From positions 1,422,467 to 1,486,466 of the forward strand of contig KZ627161.1 in the NCBI GenBank assembly GCA_002917775.1: a stretch of DNA of 64,000 bases. The letters are read 5' to 3'. Origin of the DNA: Glaciozyma antarctica PI12 (Eukaryota > Basidiomycota > Microbotryomycetes > Kriegeriales > Camptobasidiaceae). The notes below the pieces were generated by a model. The model ran no database searches, had not been told where the DNA came from, and saw only the letters and a list, made by a program, of their open reading frames with translations. Below, in pieces: positions 48,401 through 60,849 of this stretch (within the stretch, counting starts at the first letter, position 1; each line of letters begins with the position of its first letter). The position numbers and the translations under genes are program-made.

Positions 48401-49795
48401 TCCCTGCCAGGCGTTCTCGGAAGGATGGATCTCGTCGGCCTCGTCAAACGTTCCGAGAAGAGCTTCGACGATTTCGTGCGACGATGATTCGGGAAGTCGT
48501 TCCGCGATGCGAGCGAGGTACTTGGACGCAGACCAGCGCACGATGGTGTCCTGCCAAACTCGTCAGCTCTCGCCTCTTCCCTGAGCCGAACTTCCACTCA
48601 CGTCGTTCTCCAAGGCTTCGAACATCTCCTGAATCACGGCTTCCACCGCCTCGCCAGCTTGCTCGTCGTCCGCTCTGCTCGTCAACCTCAAGACTGCCAG
48701 TCGACCGGCCAGCTTGACGCGGTACTTGGCGAACAGCGCGCCTCCCGTGGCCTCGACAGACTCGCATGAAGCAATGAAGTCTTGAAAGTGTGGCCAGGCG
48801 GCGAAGATCGATGCAGGAGAAGCGACCTTGACGATCTCGCAGAGGGTTTGGAGAATTCCAGCGGACTGCGAAGGCGCGATCAGCTCTTGCCGCTGCAGTC
48901 GAGGAAGAGAATCACCATGAGGATGTCAGGAGAACCCTCTTCAATGTATTCTCCGCAATGGGCGACAAAGGTCAGAACGGAAGTGTCCTGCCTGCGATCC
49001 GAAGTCGTGAGCGGGGCAAGGAGGAGAGAGATAGGAGTTTCGACTCACCTCGAGTAATAGCGCGCCAGCAGCGCCACAGCTCCGTCTCGCTCTTTGCTGG
49101 AAGATCCAAGGTACCTCCTTCCAATGCTCTCGATCTTGCTGGTCGGCCTTGTCCTTGATGAGGACGGTGCGGCGATGCCGTCGAGGAGATGGAGCGCAAA
49201 GGGGAGCATGCAGACGAGCGAGAGCCAGAGCAGGAGGATGTACCGCGTCTCCCAGGACACGACCTGAAGCGCTTCCGGGTCCTCGAACAGCTCCAGCAAC
49301 ACAGCCAGGTCGTCCACCTCGTGAGGGAAGAGCCGGACTGCAACACCGCACCTGGTTAGCTCCGTCCCTTCTTGAAACAGCCTCCGACGGATGCTCACCT
49401 ATGGTTTTCGCTCCACGAATCTTGGTGAAGAAGTAGATGAGGTGGGAGAGGCGTCGGGTGCGAGGGGTGGTGAGGGACGCGTTGGGTAGGCGGACGCGAG
49501 CGCGAAAGATGGCGATGAGCGGCTTGACAAGGTGCTCCAGGTACGGGTCGAGGAGGTACGACTGCTCTTGGTACTCGTCCAGCTACAGCCAAGCTTCGGA
49601 TCAGCTCCTTGGAAAAGGCTAGGCTTGGTCGGAGCTCACGATTGAACACAAACGGCCGAGGAGCTTGACCTCTTGAGCGTCCTCCTGCTTTGTCGGGTGA
49701 TGGTCCAAGTCTAGCCCCAGGAGAACAGAGGCGTCCGCATTAAAGACGGCTGCGTGCTTGAAGGAAGAGAGCTGGGCGTCGTCCTCACTCTCCAT
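45460..49795 (-). CDS. TBCD: Tubulin-folding cofactor D (Cin1/Alp1/TBCD)
   Basis: Cofactor D captures beta-tubulin and, with cofactors E and C, assembles the alpha/beta dimer; in yeasts it is needed for microtubule stability. Seen: ATG at 49795 ([18 protein letters not shown]), then [19 protein letters not shown] and [20 protein letters not shown]. The family block [16 protein letters not shown] follows, then [19 protein letters not shown]. Many ARM/HEAT helices come after it ([33 protein letters not shown]), and the C-terminus is [10 protein letters not shown] at 45460. The span predicts roughly 1,150 residues, which is normal. More than a dozen introns of about 55 nt split it. It overlaps no neighbour but ends only 47 bp from the dipeptidase stop and starts 85 bp from MTO1. 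Confidence 0.87.
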
Positions 49796-49880
49796 GGCGG
49801 ATGGGAAGAGCCAAAGAGGGGAGCGCGCTTTCGCTCTTTGGTCTTGTTCCTACCTCTCCCTCATCAAGCCCAGCTCGATT
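49796..49880. promoter_or_regulatory. 85-bp divergent promoter TBCD/MTO1
   Basis: The two start codons are only 85 bp apart, the tightest divergent pair in the window. Any core promoter must be shared or overlap coding sequence. No TATA box is seen. Confidence 0.5.
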
Positions 49881-52561
49881 ATGCTTCAACGAGCTGCTCT
49901 CCGACGAGCTCTCTACCAGCTCCCTTGCCGCTGCGGCTCTTCAAGCTCCGGAACCCGCTCCTTTGCCACCGAAGCTCCCTTTTCCGCCCCATCGCCGACA
50001 CAGCCCTACGAATGCCTGGTCATCGGAGGAGGACACGCTGGATGCGAGGCAGCAGCCGCGTCTGCTAGGGCTGGAGCGCGCACACTGCTGTTGACGCAGC
50101 GGCTCGATACGATCGGCGAGATGAGCTGCAACCCGAGTTTTGGAGGTGAGCTGCTGGAGCCGGTGGGAGGGACGGAGCTGACAGGGGGTCTGCAGGGATT
50201 GGGAAGGGTACGCTCGTGCGAGAGGTGGATGCGCTGGATGGGCTTTGTGGCAAGATCTGTGGTGCGTCTCGACGGTACCTCCTTCGGAGACTCGGAGCTG
50301 AAGTGCGGCCTGCGCAGACGTTTCTGGGATTCAGTTCCACGTCTTGAACCGTTCGAAGGGAGCTGCTGTACACGTGAGCTATCGCGGGCGCGTGGATGCG
50401 GTGGATGGAAGCTGAGAAGAACGTACAGGGTCTGAGGGCGCAGATCGACCGGAAGCTCTACAAGCGCAACATGCAGTCCTTGCTCGCAACGTACCCGAAT
50501 CTCGAGATCCGGGCGGCAAGCGTGAAGGACGTCGTGCTCTCAGATCCTGGGGGAGCCTGGCCTAGCGACTGGCAGACGAATTACGGGACTTCGTATCGGT
50601 GCGCCACTCTCGCTCTCAGAAAGGTCCTCTGCTAAAGCCGTTCTCAAAGACCAAGGCGAAGTCATTTCCTGCAAATCCATCGTCGTCGCTACTGGAACCT
50701 TTCTGGGCGGCGAGACCCACATCGGCCTGGAGACGACGCCGTTCGGTCGCATCAACGAGCCCGCATCGCACTCGCTTTCGCAGTCTCTGAAGGAAGCTGG
50801 CTTCCAGCTCGGCAGGCTCAAGACGGGAACTCCTCCTCGTCTGGATAAAAGGACGATCGAGTTCTCTGGACTTGAGAAGCAGTACGGAGACGTGCCTGCG
50901 ACGCCGTTCAGCTTTTTGACCGATCGCGTTGCGAACGAGGTGAGTTGCGTTTTGCCGGCAGCTGGCAGATCCTCGTTCTGACTTGAGCGCTCTTCAGGAT
51001 AATCAAGTTAGCACTTACCAAACTGCGACGAACGCGACGACCCACGCCATCGTCGAGGCTAACCTGCATCTTTCGGTCCATATTCGCGAGACGGTCAAAG
51101 GTACGCCGACGTCTCTCTCCGTCGCTAACTCGAGCTGATCAGCTCCCAGGCCCTCGCTACTGTCCTTCCATTGAGTCGAAAGTAATTCGATTCGCCGAAC
51201 GTCAAAGCCATACGGTCTGGCTCGAGCCGGAAGGCTACGACTCGGGTCCGCATTGCCCACCTTCTTCCTCCGCCCTGTCGCTGAGACCGACGACCTGCAG
51301 ATCTCATTTACCCGAACGGCCTCTCCGTCACTCTCCCTCCGGAGATTCAGCTCGAGATGCTCAGGAGTATTCGCGGTCTCGAGAAGGTCGAGATGACCCA
51401 GCCTGGCTATGGCGTCGAGTACGATTTTGTTGATCCGCGAGAACTCAAGCGTGAGTACTTTTCCTTCGCTCGCTCGGCCGCCCGGAACTTACGGCCTTCG
51501 CCCTCCAGATACGCTCGAGACGAAGAGGATATCGGTACGTCGAGCCTTGCATTGTCCGTCTTCGCTGCTGACGAACTCGCTTCCAGGGACTCTTCCTCGC
51601 CGGCCAAATCAACGGAACGACGGGGTACGAGGAGGCTGCCGCTCAGGGCGTACTTGCTGGTATCAACGCCGGTCGACATGCGCTCGGCCTCGAGCAGATG
51701 ACTCTCAGTCGCGCTGACGGGTACATCGGCGTTCTTGTCGACGATCTCGTGATGAAAGGCGTCAACGAGCCTTGTGCGTTCTTCCTCAGCTCTTTTGAGC
51801 TCCCCCTGACTCCCCCACAGACCGCATGTTCACCAGTCGATCCGAATACCGCGTAACGCTGCGAGCCGACAACGCCGACTTGCGCCTCACTGCGAAGGGT
51901 CGTGCGATGGGCGTCGTTTCCGATGAGCGATGGAGGGTGCTCTGCGATACGAAGGACCAACTTGAACGAGGGATTGCACTGCTGGAAGCTGCGTCAAAGC
52001 CGCCTCAGCACTGGAAGCTCGCCGGCTTTGACGTTCGCAGCGACGGGAACCGCAGGAGGTGCGTCGGATTCCTCGTTCGGCTTCGGCTCAGTCTGATGAG
52101 TTCCTCCTGCCAGTGCATTTGATCTTCTCCACTACAAGGACGTCGGGATTGACCGACTTATGGAGTTCGTCCCGGGATTGGAGGCCTTCTCGCCTCGCAT
52201 TCTCGACCGCATCAACGTCGAAGGCCTTTACAAGCAGCACATCATTCGACAAACACACGACGTCGAGCTCTTTTTACGCGACGAGAACCTCCTCATCGAC
52301 GAGGACCTCGATTACTCGCTTCTCCCTGGGATGTCGAACGAAGTTCGGCAGCGGCTCTCGCTCGCTCGGCCTCTAACTCTCGTTCGTCTTTCTTGCTTCC
52401 TCTCCGTTCCCGTGCTGATTATTTTCTTGCAGGGACATGCGAAGCGGCTGGAGGGCGTTACGCCGACGAGTCTCTCGTCGCTCATGAAGCACGTACGGAA
52501 TGGAGCGTCGCGGAGGGCGCAGGAGCTGAAGTCGCAGGGAGGACTGAGGATGGGAACTTAG
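49881..52561 (+). CDS. MTO1: Mitochondrial tRNA uridine-34 modification enzyme Mto1 (GidA/MnmG)
   Basis: With Mss1 it installs the carboxymethylaminomethyl-type group at U34 of mitochondrial tRNAs. Seen: an Arg/Ser/Leu-rich presequence ([19 protein letters not shown]), suitable for mitochondrial import. The FAD-binding site reads [20 protein letters not shown], followed by [78 protein letters not shown] and [16 protein letters not shown]. The second dinucleotide block [20 protein letters not shown] comes next, with [17 protein letters not shown]. The GidA C-terminal helical domain ends in [17 protein letters not shown]. About ten introns; the junction at 51244-51296 rebuilds YDSDLIYPNG. The length of about 690 residues is normal for the eukaryotic enzyme. 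Confidence 0.95.
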
Positions 52562-52714
52562 AGCGACTTTATAGATCTGCGGTGAGCTTTCAGGGCTTAC
52601 GAGAGAGAGAACCAGGAGAGGAATCGGGCGAGATGCGAGAGAAGGCCAGAGCGCGCGACGGGCGCCTCGAAAGAAATCACTGCGTGCTCTCTTGACTCCC
52701 CCTACAACCTCGCC

Positions 52715-55039
52715 ATGGCAGCAGCAGCAGAAGCAGCACAGGCGTTCCTCTCCAAGTCTACCGGCCAGGTCATGGAGGCTCTTTCCCAGGCTACCGACGC
52801 TCTCGCCCTCGACTCTTCCGCCAGCTCGCCAGGTCAGTTTCGGCTCCCTTCTCTTGAGCGCTTCCAGGTACAGATGGGCGGTCACTGACTCTACCACACC
52901 TTTGCAGCTACCTCCATCTGCATCGACGAAGCCGCTGGCAACGACACGACTGGCGACGGGAGCCCCAAGAACCCTTACAAGACCGTAGCTGGCGCCTTCA
53001 TCGCGCACGGCGACGGCATCACGGTCATCGTACGCACCGGCAAGGACGGCCTCGCCGAGACCTGGGAGCCTGCTACGGCGTCCGCTGTCAAGAAGGGGAA
53101 GAAGCTCCTCCAGCAGTACCAGGCGAAGGTCGCCAAGCAGGAAGAGCTGAGGAAGCGCGACGAGGCGGAGGGCGCGGTGAAGAGGGCGGCGGAGCTCAAG
53201 AGGCTCGAGGAGGCCAAGAAGATTGTGCTGGAGGAGCCTACGGAGAAGGCGACCAAGATCAAGATTAAGCAGGCGGTCGCGAAGCGCGGAGAGAGGGTCA
53301 GGGTCTTTGGATGGGTGCACAGGCTCAGGCAGCAGGGAGGGATGACGTTTATTGTCCTGCGTGATGGATCGGGTTACTTGCAGTGCGTCCTGTCGGGCAA
53401 GCTGGTGCGTTGGTCGTGGTGCGGTCGCGAAGCTCAGGGTTTGCTAACCTCTCCTCGCTCAGTCGCAAACCTTCGACGCTCTCACCCTCACCCTCGAGTC
53501 GACTATCCAAATCACTGGCACGATCTCGAAGCTTCCCGAGGGCAAGACGGCACCGGACGACCACGAGCTCGCGGCCGACTGGTGGGCTGTCGTCGGCAAG
53601 GCTCCTGGAGGAGACGAGTCGTTCTCCAACCAGATCTCCGAGGTGCGTTCGAATTGGTGCTTGCAGGAGTAGTATCGGAGCTGATCCCCCTGCCTCTTCG
53701 CCAGGACCACCCCGACAACATGCTCGCCGACGCGCGCCATCTCGTCATTCGCGGCGAGACTGCGTCCAACATCCTCAAAGTTCGCGCCTCCCTCCTCTCC
53801 GCTTTCCGCAAATCCTACGAGGAGCTCGGCCTGCTCGAGGTTACCCCTCCGTGCATGGTCCAGACCCAAGTCGAAGGCGGATCGACCCTTTTCGAGTTCA
53901 ACTACTACGGCGAGAAGGCGTACCTCACGCAGAGCTCGCAGCTCTACCTCGAGACCTGCTTGCCGAGTCTCGGAGACGTCTTCTGCATCCAGGAGAGTTT
54001 CCGCGCGGAGAAGAGTCACACGAGGAGGCATCTCAGCGAGTACACGCACATGGAGGCCGAGCTTGCGTTCCTCAACTTTGACGAGCTCATGACCCACATC
54101 AAGGAGAGTGGTGAGTCGATTCTCCTCAGTAGATCTTGCATACGGCTAATCTCCTTTCGCGACGCAGATCTGCCGGACTGTCGACCGTGTTCTCGAGGAC
54201 CCCAAGACGAAGGCGATCATCGACTCGCTCTGGCCCAAGGGACAGTCCTTTACCCCTCCCTCCCGTCCCTTCATGCGCATGGACTACCGCGACGCGATCA
54301 AGTACCTCAACGACAACAACATCACTCGGCCGGGAGAGGATGGCGTCGATGGACCTCACGTCGTTGGAGACGACATCGCCGAGGCGGCTGAGCGCAAGAT
54401 GACGGACCAGATTGGCAAGCCCATCTTCCTCATGAAGTTCCCCAAGGAAATCGTGCGTTCGTTCCTGCTGTTCTGGGGTCCATGCTGACGACGCTTTCGT
54501 TGTCGTGCAGAAATCGTTCTATATGCGCCGCGTGGATGGCGACGAAGGCTTCACCGAGTCGGTCGACTTGCTCATGCCCAACGTCGGAGAGATTGTTGGT
54601 GCGTCCCTCGTATCCTCAACAGGCTTCTCGAGCTGACGCCGTCCTTCCAGGTGGCTCTATGCGTATTGCGGACCTCGACGAGTTGATGGCAGGCTACGCA
54701 CGCGAGTCTATCGACCCCAACCCTTAGTGCGTTGTCGTTCTCAGTCTTTCATAGCGTTTCGCTCACTGCCTCCATCGCAGCTACTGGTTCACCGACCAGC
54801 GCAAGTACGGAACTTGCGAGCACGGTGGCTACGGACTCGGAGTCGAGGTGCGCTACGTTCCTTTTCCCTTGTAGAGTTCTTCGACTGACCCCTACTCTTT
54901 AGCGACTTCTTGCGTGGCTTCTCAACCGTCACACCGTGCGCGAGTGCTCCTTGTACCCCAGGTGCGCAAGCTCTCAATTCGCGTGTGAGCTGCGAGACTG
55001 ACGATTGGACACAGGTGGACTGGACGAGCGACTCCTTAG
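52715..55039 (+). CDS. DED81: Asparaginyl-tRNA synthetase, cytosolic
   Basis: A class IIb synthetase that charges tRNA-Asn. Seen: ATG at 52715 ([18 protein letters not shown]). The fungal/animal N-terminal extension contains [20 protein letters not shown] and a charged helix [20 protein letters not shown]. The OB-fold anticodon domain is [20 protein letters not shown]. The catalytic domain has motif 1 around [20 protein letters not shown], motif 2 [20 protein letters not shown], and motif 3 [20 protein letters not shown]. The C-terminus is [11 protein letters not shown], stop at 55039. The acceptor at the final intron restores CSLYPR. No organelle presequence is apparent, so this is the cytosolic form; a mitochondrial AsnRS would be encoded elsewhere. 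Confidence 0.96.
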
Positions 55040-56011
55040 ACGAATACTTGAGCAGACCGGCTACATCTCGTTCGGGATTAGGCGGTGGAATTGATTATCA
55101 CGTTCAAGGGGACTTTCGCAAAGGGCGCCGGAAAGGTCGGTCGCTCGCTCGCTTTCTGTAAAGAGAGGGAGGACGGTGCAGCGCATGCAGCTTGGGAGTC
55201 AACAAACGAACGAACCTTGAGAATATCAAGCACGAGGGAAGGGAACCAAGAGTGACTAGTCTCTCGGCCCCCTCGCGCAGCACCAAACTGCAAGGAATCC
55301 GTCGGAGTTGCGAGTTGAGCTCTCCCTCACCTTTTCCTCGTCCTTAAGGAGCTTCTCTTTTCAACAGAGAGTAACCTCGGTGAGTCCGTTCAGACTCTCG
55401 CCCCAAGTCTCAAGCTGTGCGACCGTGGGGGCGACGCTAAAGGCCAGGCGCAGGCAGGCGCTCGCGTTGGTTCGTTCTCAGCTGCTGATCCTCCTCCTTC
55501 TCTTCCCCCCCTCCTCCGACTTTCACCTTCTTCCCCTTCTCTTTACCCCTTCCCATTCGCAGGCCGCCAACCTCCTTTCTCCTCCCCTTTCGCCTTCGAC
55601 CCAACTTGCGTACGACCTTCCCCTTCCGACCTCGAGGTGTAACCCTTCCCCTTTCACGCCGTTTGACTTCCTTCAGTCGGAGCCGTTATCGCCAACTCGG
55701 AGGATCCAGCAGTAACAGCAACAGCACGCGCACCTCATCTCGCCTTCCTGCCGTCCAACGTCGGCTCCCCTTCCCCCAACCCGCACTTGGCCGCCTCTCC
55801 GTTCCGCTCCAACCCATACCCGCGACAACCAGTACCCAGCATCGTATAACTCCATCGCCATCGCCCTCCCAGTCCTCGCCATCCCTCTTCGACTCGCTCA
55901 ACATCCACCTCGACGACGCGACCTCCTAGGACGGACCCTTCGCCTTCTTTCGCCTTTCCAATCCGTAACCCCCCTTTTCCAACCCCTTTCAAATCGCCCA
56001 CTCCAAACGCC
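55040..56011 (+). other. Long 5' region of MRN1 with a probable leader intron
   Basis: This 972-bp stretch has no supported CDS. A well-formed intron at 55380-55562 (GTGAGT donor, GCTGCTGATCC branch region, long pyrimidine tract, CAG acceptor) followed by about 450 bp of C/T-rich sequence suggests a long spliced leader for MRN1. Upstream frames without ATG run through the C-rich part; I consider them chance. Confidence 0.55.
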
Positions 56012-58800
56012 ATGCACGAAGAGCCAGCGTACGCCACCTTCCCTCCCGCCGGGTTCGCCCCTCCCGAGCTCCCCCTCCTTCCCGGCCAAGTCCCTCAGCA
56101 CTCGAACGCCGACTTCGAATCCATGAAGCGGAGCTTCGAAGCCACCGCCATCTCGGCGGCGAACGAGCACACGCAGCGTTTCCCGAACGCGTCGGGTCAG
56201 CAGCAGCAGCAGCAGCAACACCAGCAGTTCGCGCAAGGTCCGCAGGCGATGATGGGCGGCGGGTACACGGACGTCTACGGCGGAGCGCAGGCTGGGAGCT
56301 ACGGAGGAGGGTACGGAGCCGGCGCGCCCCCGTTCATCCCCCAGGCTCAGCTGCAGGCGCAGGCGGCGGCTCAGCAGCAGGCGCAGCAGCAGCAAGGGAC
56401 GCCTCAGTCGAACCAGAGCGGCTTCTCCAACCCCGGCTCCCCCTACCTCGGCGTCGGCACTCCCAACACGGTCCCTTTCGGCTCTCCTTCCAGCCAGAAC
56501 GGCAACCTTCCCCAGCCTGGCTCGTTCAACGGCTCGAGCTACAGCGGCCAATTCGACACGATGCCCTCGTCGCCGAACCCGAACCCGTACTCGCAGAACC
56601 CCTACGCCGGCTTTGGAGGACTCGGGTTCAACAACCAAGCGTTCATGGGCATGATGCCAGGAATGCTCGGGATGGGAAGCCCGCAGCTCGGAGGGTCGGT
56701 GCAGATGCAGCAGGGGATGGGCTTTGGAATGCCGTTCCCTATGATGGGGCAGCAGGGAGTAGGAATGGGATTGAGCCCCGCCACAACTCAGACCGTGCGT
56801 TCCTCCCTACCGTTTGGCGACGACGAAAGCTGACCTCGCTCCTCGCTCTCCAGGGACGCACCGTCTACGTTGGCAACCTTCCCTCGGACGCCTCCGTCGA
56901 CGAGCTCCTTAGCCAAGTTCGCTTTGGCCCTATCGACTCGGTCAAGATCCTCCCCGAGAAGAGCTGCGCCTTCATCAGCTTCCTCGATCCTACGACGGCC
57001 GCGGCGTTCCACTCGGACGCGCTCATGCGCAAGATCCGACTGCACGATCAGGACCTCAAGCTCGGCTGGGGACGCCCTAGCTCCGTCGCCGCCAACGTCC
57101 TCATGGCCGTCCAGCAGTCGGGCGCGACGAGGAACGTCTACCTGGGTAACCTCGACGAGTCGGTCACGGAGCAGACGCTGCGCGACGACCTTTCCCGGTT
57201 CGGGCCTATCGACCAAGTCAAGATCGTGCGAGGTTCGTCGCTTCTTCTTCTGCAATCCGTGCAGGCCAGCTGACCCCTTCCTGGCGACGCAGACAAAAAC
57301 ATCGGCTTTGTACACTTCCTCTCGATCGCAACCGCCATCAAGGTCGTTCAAACGCTTGCCACCGAGCCCGAATGGGCCGGACGCCGTATCTTCTACGGCA
57401 AGGATAGGTGTGCCTGTAAGATCCATCCTTTCAACGTCTTCAAGGCCCTCGCTGACGATCTCAAACCTCAGACGTTCCGAAGAACCAGCACCAGCAGCAG
57501 CAACACAACATGGCCGCTGCCGCGATGGGATCTATGGCTGCGAACTACGGAGGCTTTGGCGGTCTCAACGGCTTTGCTCCTGGCTTTGGTGGCTTTGGCT
57601 CCGACCTTTGTGCGTTCTTCCACTGGGACGTGCTCGACTTGACGAGAGGCTGATTCGTTGACTTCGCAGCTGCGATGGGCCTCAATGCTGGCGCTGATCC
57701 CAACGCGCAACTTGGGAACCGCACCGTCTACCTCGGCGTGAGTTTCTCGCTCGCCATCATCCTCGCGAAGTCGCGCTGATCAAACTCTCGCCAGAACATC
57801 CACCCCGAGACCACTACCGAGGAGATCTGCAACACGATTCGCGGTGGCATCCTCCAGCAGATCCGTTACATTCCCGACAAGCACATCGTGCGTCCTCGCT
57901 TCAAGCTTTCGTCGCTGAGCCGCGCTGACTTCCGAAACTTTGCAGTGCTTCGTTACCTTCGTCGACGCTCAGTGCGCGCTGGCGTTCTTCCAGACGGCAT
58001 CTTTCCAGGGCATCGCGCTCCACAACCGACGCCTCAAGGTCGGTTTCGGCAAGAACTCTGGTGCGCTGGGTTTTGCGAATTGTCGACGTAGTAGGCTGAG
58101 CTGACCTTCTGAGCGTTTGCAGGTCCCACCTCGCCTGGAATAGCTATGGTCGTTCAGTCTGGGGGTTCTCGCAACGTCTACGTGCGTCCTTCCTCGTCGT
58201 TTGGGGCGTTTGGGCTGACCGAGGTCTGCAGATTGGCAACATCGATGACTTTGATCTCTACAACGAGGAGCGCCTTCGCAAGGACTTTGGCGAGTACGGC
58301 GAGATCGAGCTCGTCAACACGCTTCGCGAGAAGCAGTGCGCGTTCGTCAACTTTACCAACATTGCGAATGCTGTACGTCTTCGTCGCGCCTGCTGCTGAC
58401 GCTGAGACCTGACGTTCTTGTCGCGAAAGATCAAGGCCATCGAAGGCATGAAGGCTCACCCCGAGTACACTGCTCTCAAGATCGCTTACGGCAAGGTGAG
58501 CCACCCACATTGCCATCCTCGGTCTCGCAGACGTCTGACTCGCTTGCCGCGCACCAGGATCGATGCGGCAACGCTCCCCGCAGCCTCGGTTTCGGCGCTC
58601 ACCAGCAACAAAACTTCTCGGCCATGCACAGTCCCTACGCGGTGGACGGCTTGGGCTTCGACCAGTCGCTCGGACAACCGTCGCTCGAGGCGTTCGACCC
58701 GACCGCCGTCGTCGACTTCAACTCGCTCGACGGAACCCCCCTCGCGCTCGGTGCTGGCGCGCTCGTTCTCGACGAGAGCGTTGCCAACGTTGCTGCTTAG
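56012..58800 (+). CDS. MRN1: Four-RRM RNA-binding protein of the Mrn1/Nrd1 family
   Basis: S. cerevisiae Mrn1 and S. pombe Nrd1/Msa2 are cytoplasmic mRNA-binding proteins linked to stress granules, mating/differentiation control and wall-related transcripts. Seen: a Gln/Gly/Pro/Met-rich prion-like N-terminus of about 270 residues, then four RRMs with RNP2/RNP1 pairs. RRM1 has VYVGNLPSD and [12 protein letters not shown]2 has VYLGNLDES and [11 protein letters not shown]3 has VYLGNIHPE and [11 protein letters not shown]4 has VYIGNIDDF and CAFVNFTN. Linker repeats GWGRPS and VGFGKNSG follow RRM1 and RRM3, the Mrn1 signature. A 100-residue tail ends SVANVAA at 58800. A low-complexity Gly/Phe segment ([17 protein letters not shown]) separates RRM2 and RRM3. 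The start was chosen at the first ATG after the long C/T-rich leader. Confidence 0.92.
56198..56218 (+). repeat. Gln tract (7 codons) in MRN1
   Basis: Seven Gln codons followed by HQQF lie in the prion-like N-terminus of the RRM protein; further QQ repeats follow near 56375-56397. Confidence 0.9.
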
Positions 58801-59116
58801 ACGTACCCTCTTGCCGTTACCCTAACCCTCTCCTGATACCCAAACCCCTTCCCTTTCCACTTCCTCCGTGATCAACCCTCCCCCTTGCCTCGTTCATTCC
58901 AAGAATACCGCCCCTCTCAGTCTTTCCGTCTTCCGTCTTTTAGTACGCCGCAAACGCAATGAGATCCTGGACCCAATTCGCGAGCTTCGAGAGAGAGAAG
59001 GACCCGTTGCCGAGTCAAGGGGGTATTTTTGGAAAAGAGGAGCTCGGCCTTCCCTCTCTTCCTCCTACGCAACGCCCGACCAACGCCCGCCGCGCTCACG
59101 CCAGCACTCGTAGAAG
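58801..59116. promoter_or_regulatory. MRN1 3' region / ceramidase upstream region
   Basis: A 316-bp tandem intergenic stretch with no recognised coding sequence. It should hold the MRN1 terminator and the ceramidase promoter. Confidence 0.45.
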
Positions 59117-60726
59117 ATGGCACATCGCCGCACCATGTGGAACTTGTGCGTCCCTTCCTCCCAGGCGCCTCTCAGGAAGTCGCCAGCTGCTTCCCTTGCG
59201 CTACCCTGGACAAACAGCTCGGTCTTTCGCAAGCTTGCTGGCTAACCACGCTTCTTACTATAGCGCCGACGAAGGAGTTCATGGACACTGGGGAGTCGCG
59301 TGAGCTCTTTACGGGTGCCTGCTCGTGGTGGCGCTCCTGACTCGCGAGAACGGTGCTGACTGCTTGCCTTGCAGATCAAGCTCGATTGACTGGTGCGAGG
59401 CAAATTACCTACACAGTTTCTTCATCGCCGAGCTGTTCAACACCCTCTCCAACTTCGCATTCAGTAAGTGTTCCGGAGGTGGAGGAGCGAGTCGGAGCTG
59501 ATGACTCGGCTCGTGCAGTTGCTCTGGCGTTGTTGGGAATCTACAAGGACGTACAGCAGCGTCTTCCACGCCGTTTCGCTCTAGCGCACGCTGGAGCAAG
59601 CCTCATTGGCGTTGGATCTGCCCTCTTTCATGCTGTGAGTCCTTCGCAGCTCGGGGTGCTCGGAATGTCGCTAACTCAGTAACGTCGCCTCTCAAGACTC
59701 TCTCCTACAAGTTCCAGCTGCTCGACGAACTTCCTATGATCTTCGTCACTTCTCTCTTGACGTGGATTGTGAGCAGTCATCTAAGGAATGCGAGGTTGGC
59801 GCTGATTTCGCGCGCCTCGCTCAGGTCTTCGACCTCACCCCGCTTAACTCTTCCTCGAACGTCGCAAGGCTCCTCGCTGTCGACTCAAGAGCTAATTCCT
59901 TTTTGCTCTGCAGCGCGTTTAGCATGGGACTTCCGGCGGCGCTCCTCGCATTCGACATTGGCTTCACCTGGGCTTACCTCAACTTCCCCAAGTCCGTCGT
60001 TTCCTTACATACCACCTTTCGGAAGATGACGATCTACCAGTCCTGTGTTCCATCAAGTCGGTGAGTCGCCACATTCGCTATTCGAGAATTATCGCTGACT
60101 CCCTTCGCAGCGTTCGGACTCCTCGTCGTCGCCACTACCGGACGAGGTGCCTGGGTGCTCATCTACAAGCTTCGCGACACGCCTGAGAACCGATTGATGA
60201 ACGAAGAGGCGAGGAAGCTTCAAGCCTGGGGTTCTGCCAGCTTCGTGAGCGTCCTCCGTACTAAGCGCCGTGCGATTTTTGACCCATCGCGTCCCCAGCT
60301 GTTCGCGTTTGCGCTTTGGAACGTCGACAACCTTCTTTGCTCGCACATCAACGAGTACAAATTGCAGTTGGGAGCACCGCAGGCTTGGCTTCTTGAGGGA
60401 CACGCTTGGGTAGGTCCTCCCTCGCTTCGCTCGCCCTGTTGCACAACCGACTGATCTGGTGCGCAGTGGCACCTCTTCTCGGGACTCGCAGTGTACTTGA
60501 TTCTCGTGTACGTCTCGCTCTTTCCCAGCTCGCCAGCTCCCCACACCTCTCACCTTCCTCCCTCCGCAGCTCCAACTCGTACCTCACGCTCGCCATTCGA
60601 GACGACCCTACCCACTACCAGCTCGCCTACTTTGCCGGCTTCCTCCCTACGGTGGAACGTACCCCCAAGGGCTGGCTCGCCGTCGGAGAGGTCCCGCTCA
60701 TGAAGGAGTTGAAGGTCGTCGAATAA
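59117..60726 (+). CDS. YDC1: Alkaline (phyto)ceramidase, Ypc1/Ydc1 family
   Basis: An ER/Golgi integral enzyme that cleaves (phyto)ceramide to sphingoid base and fatty acid. Seen: exon 1 MAHRRTMWN (59117-59145). The family start follows: GHWGVASSSIDWCEANYLHS, FFIAELFNTLSNFAF. The zinc/catalytic motifs are present: GSALFHATLSYKFQLLDELP (Ser, His, Asp) and WLLEGHAWWHLFSGLAVYL (two His). About seven hydrophobic helices fit the CREST superfamily topology. The internal junctions rebuild LNFPNPVFHQVAFG. The C-terminus is KELKVVE at 60726. Length is about 320 residues. Fungal members differ in preferring phyto- or dihydroceramide; sequence alone does not tell which applies here, so the symbol is tentative. 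Confidence 0.9.
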
Positions 60727-60849
60727 GACCTCGACGCAAGTGGACCTTTTCTCTAAGCCACCGCATTCTTTTCACTGTAGCCGTTGCCCTTCGTGTACCC
60801 TCACTCTCGTAGATTACATCCCCCTTGTCTCCCCTTTGTAATTCGGAAA

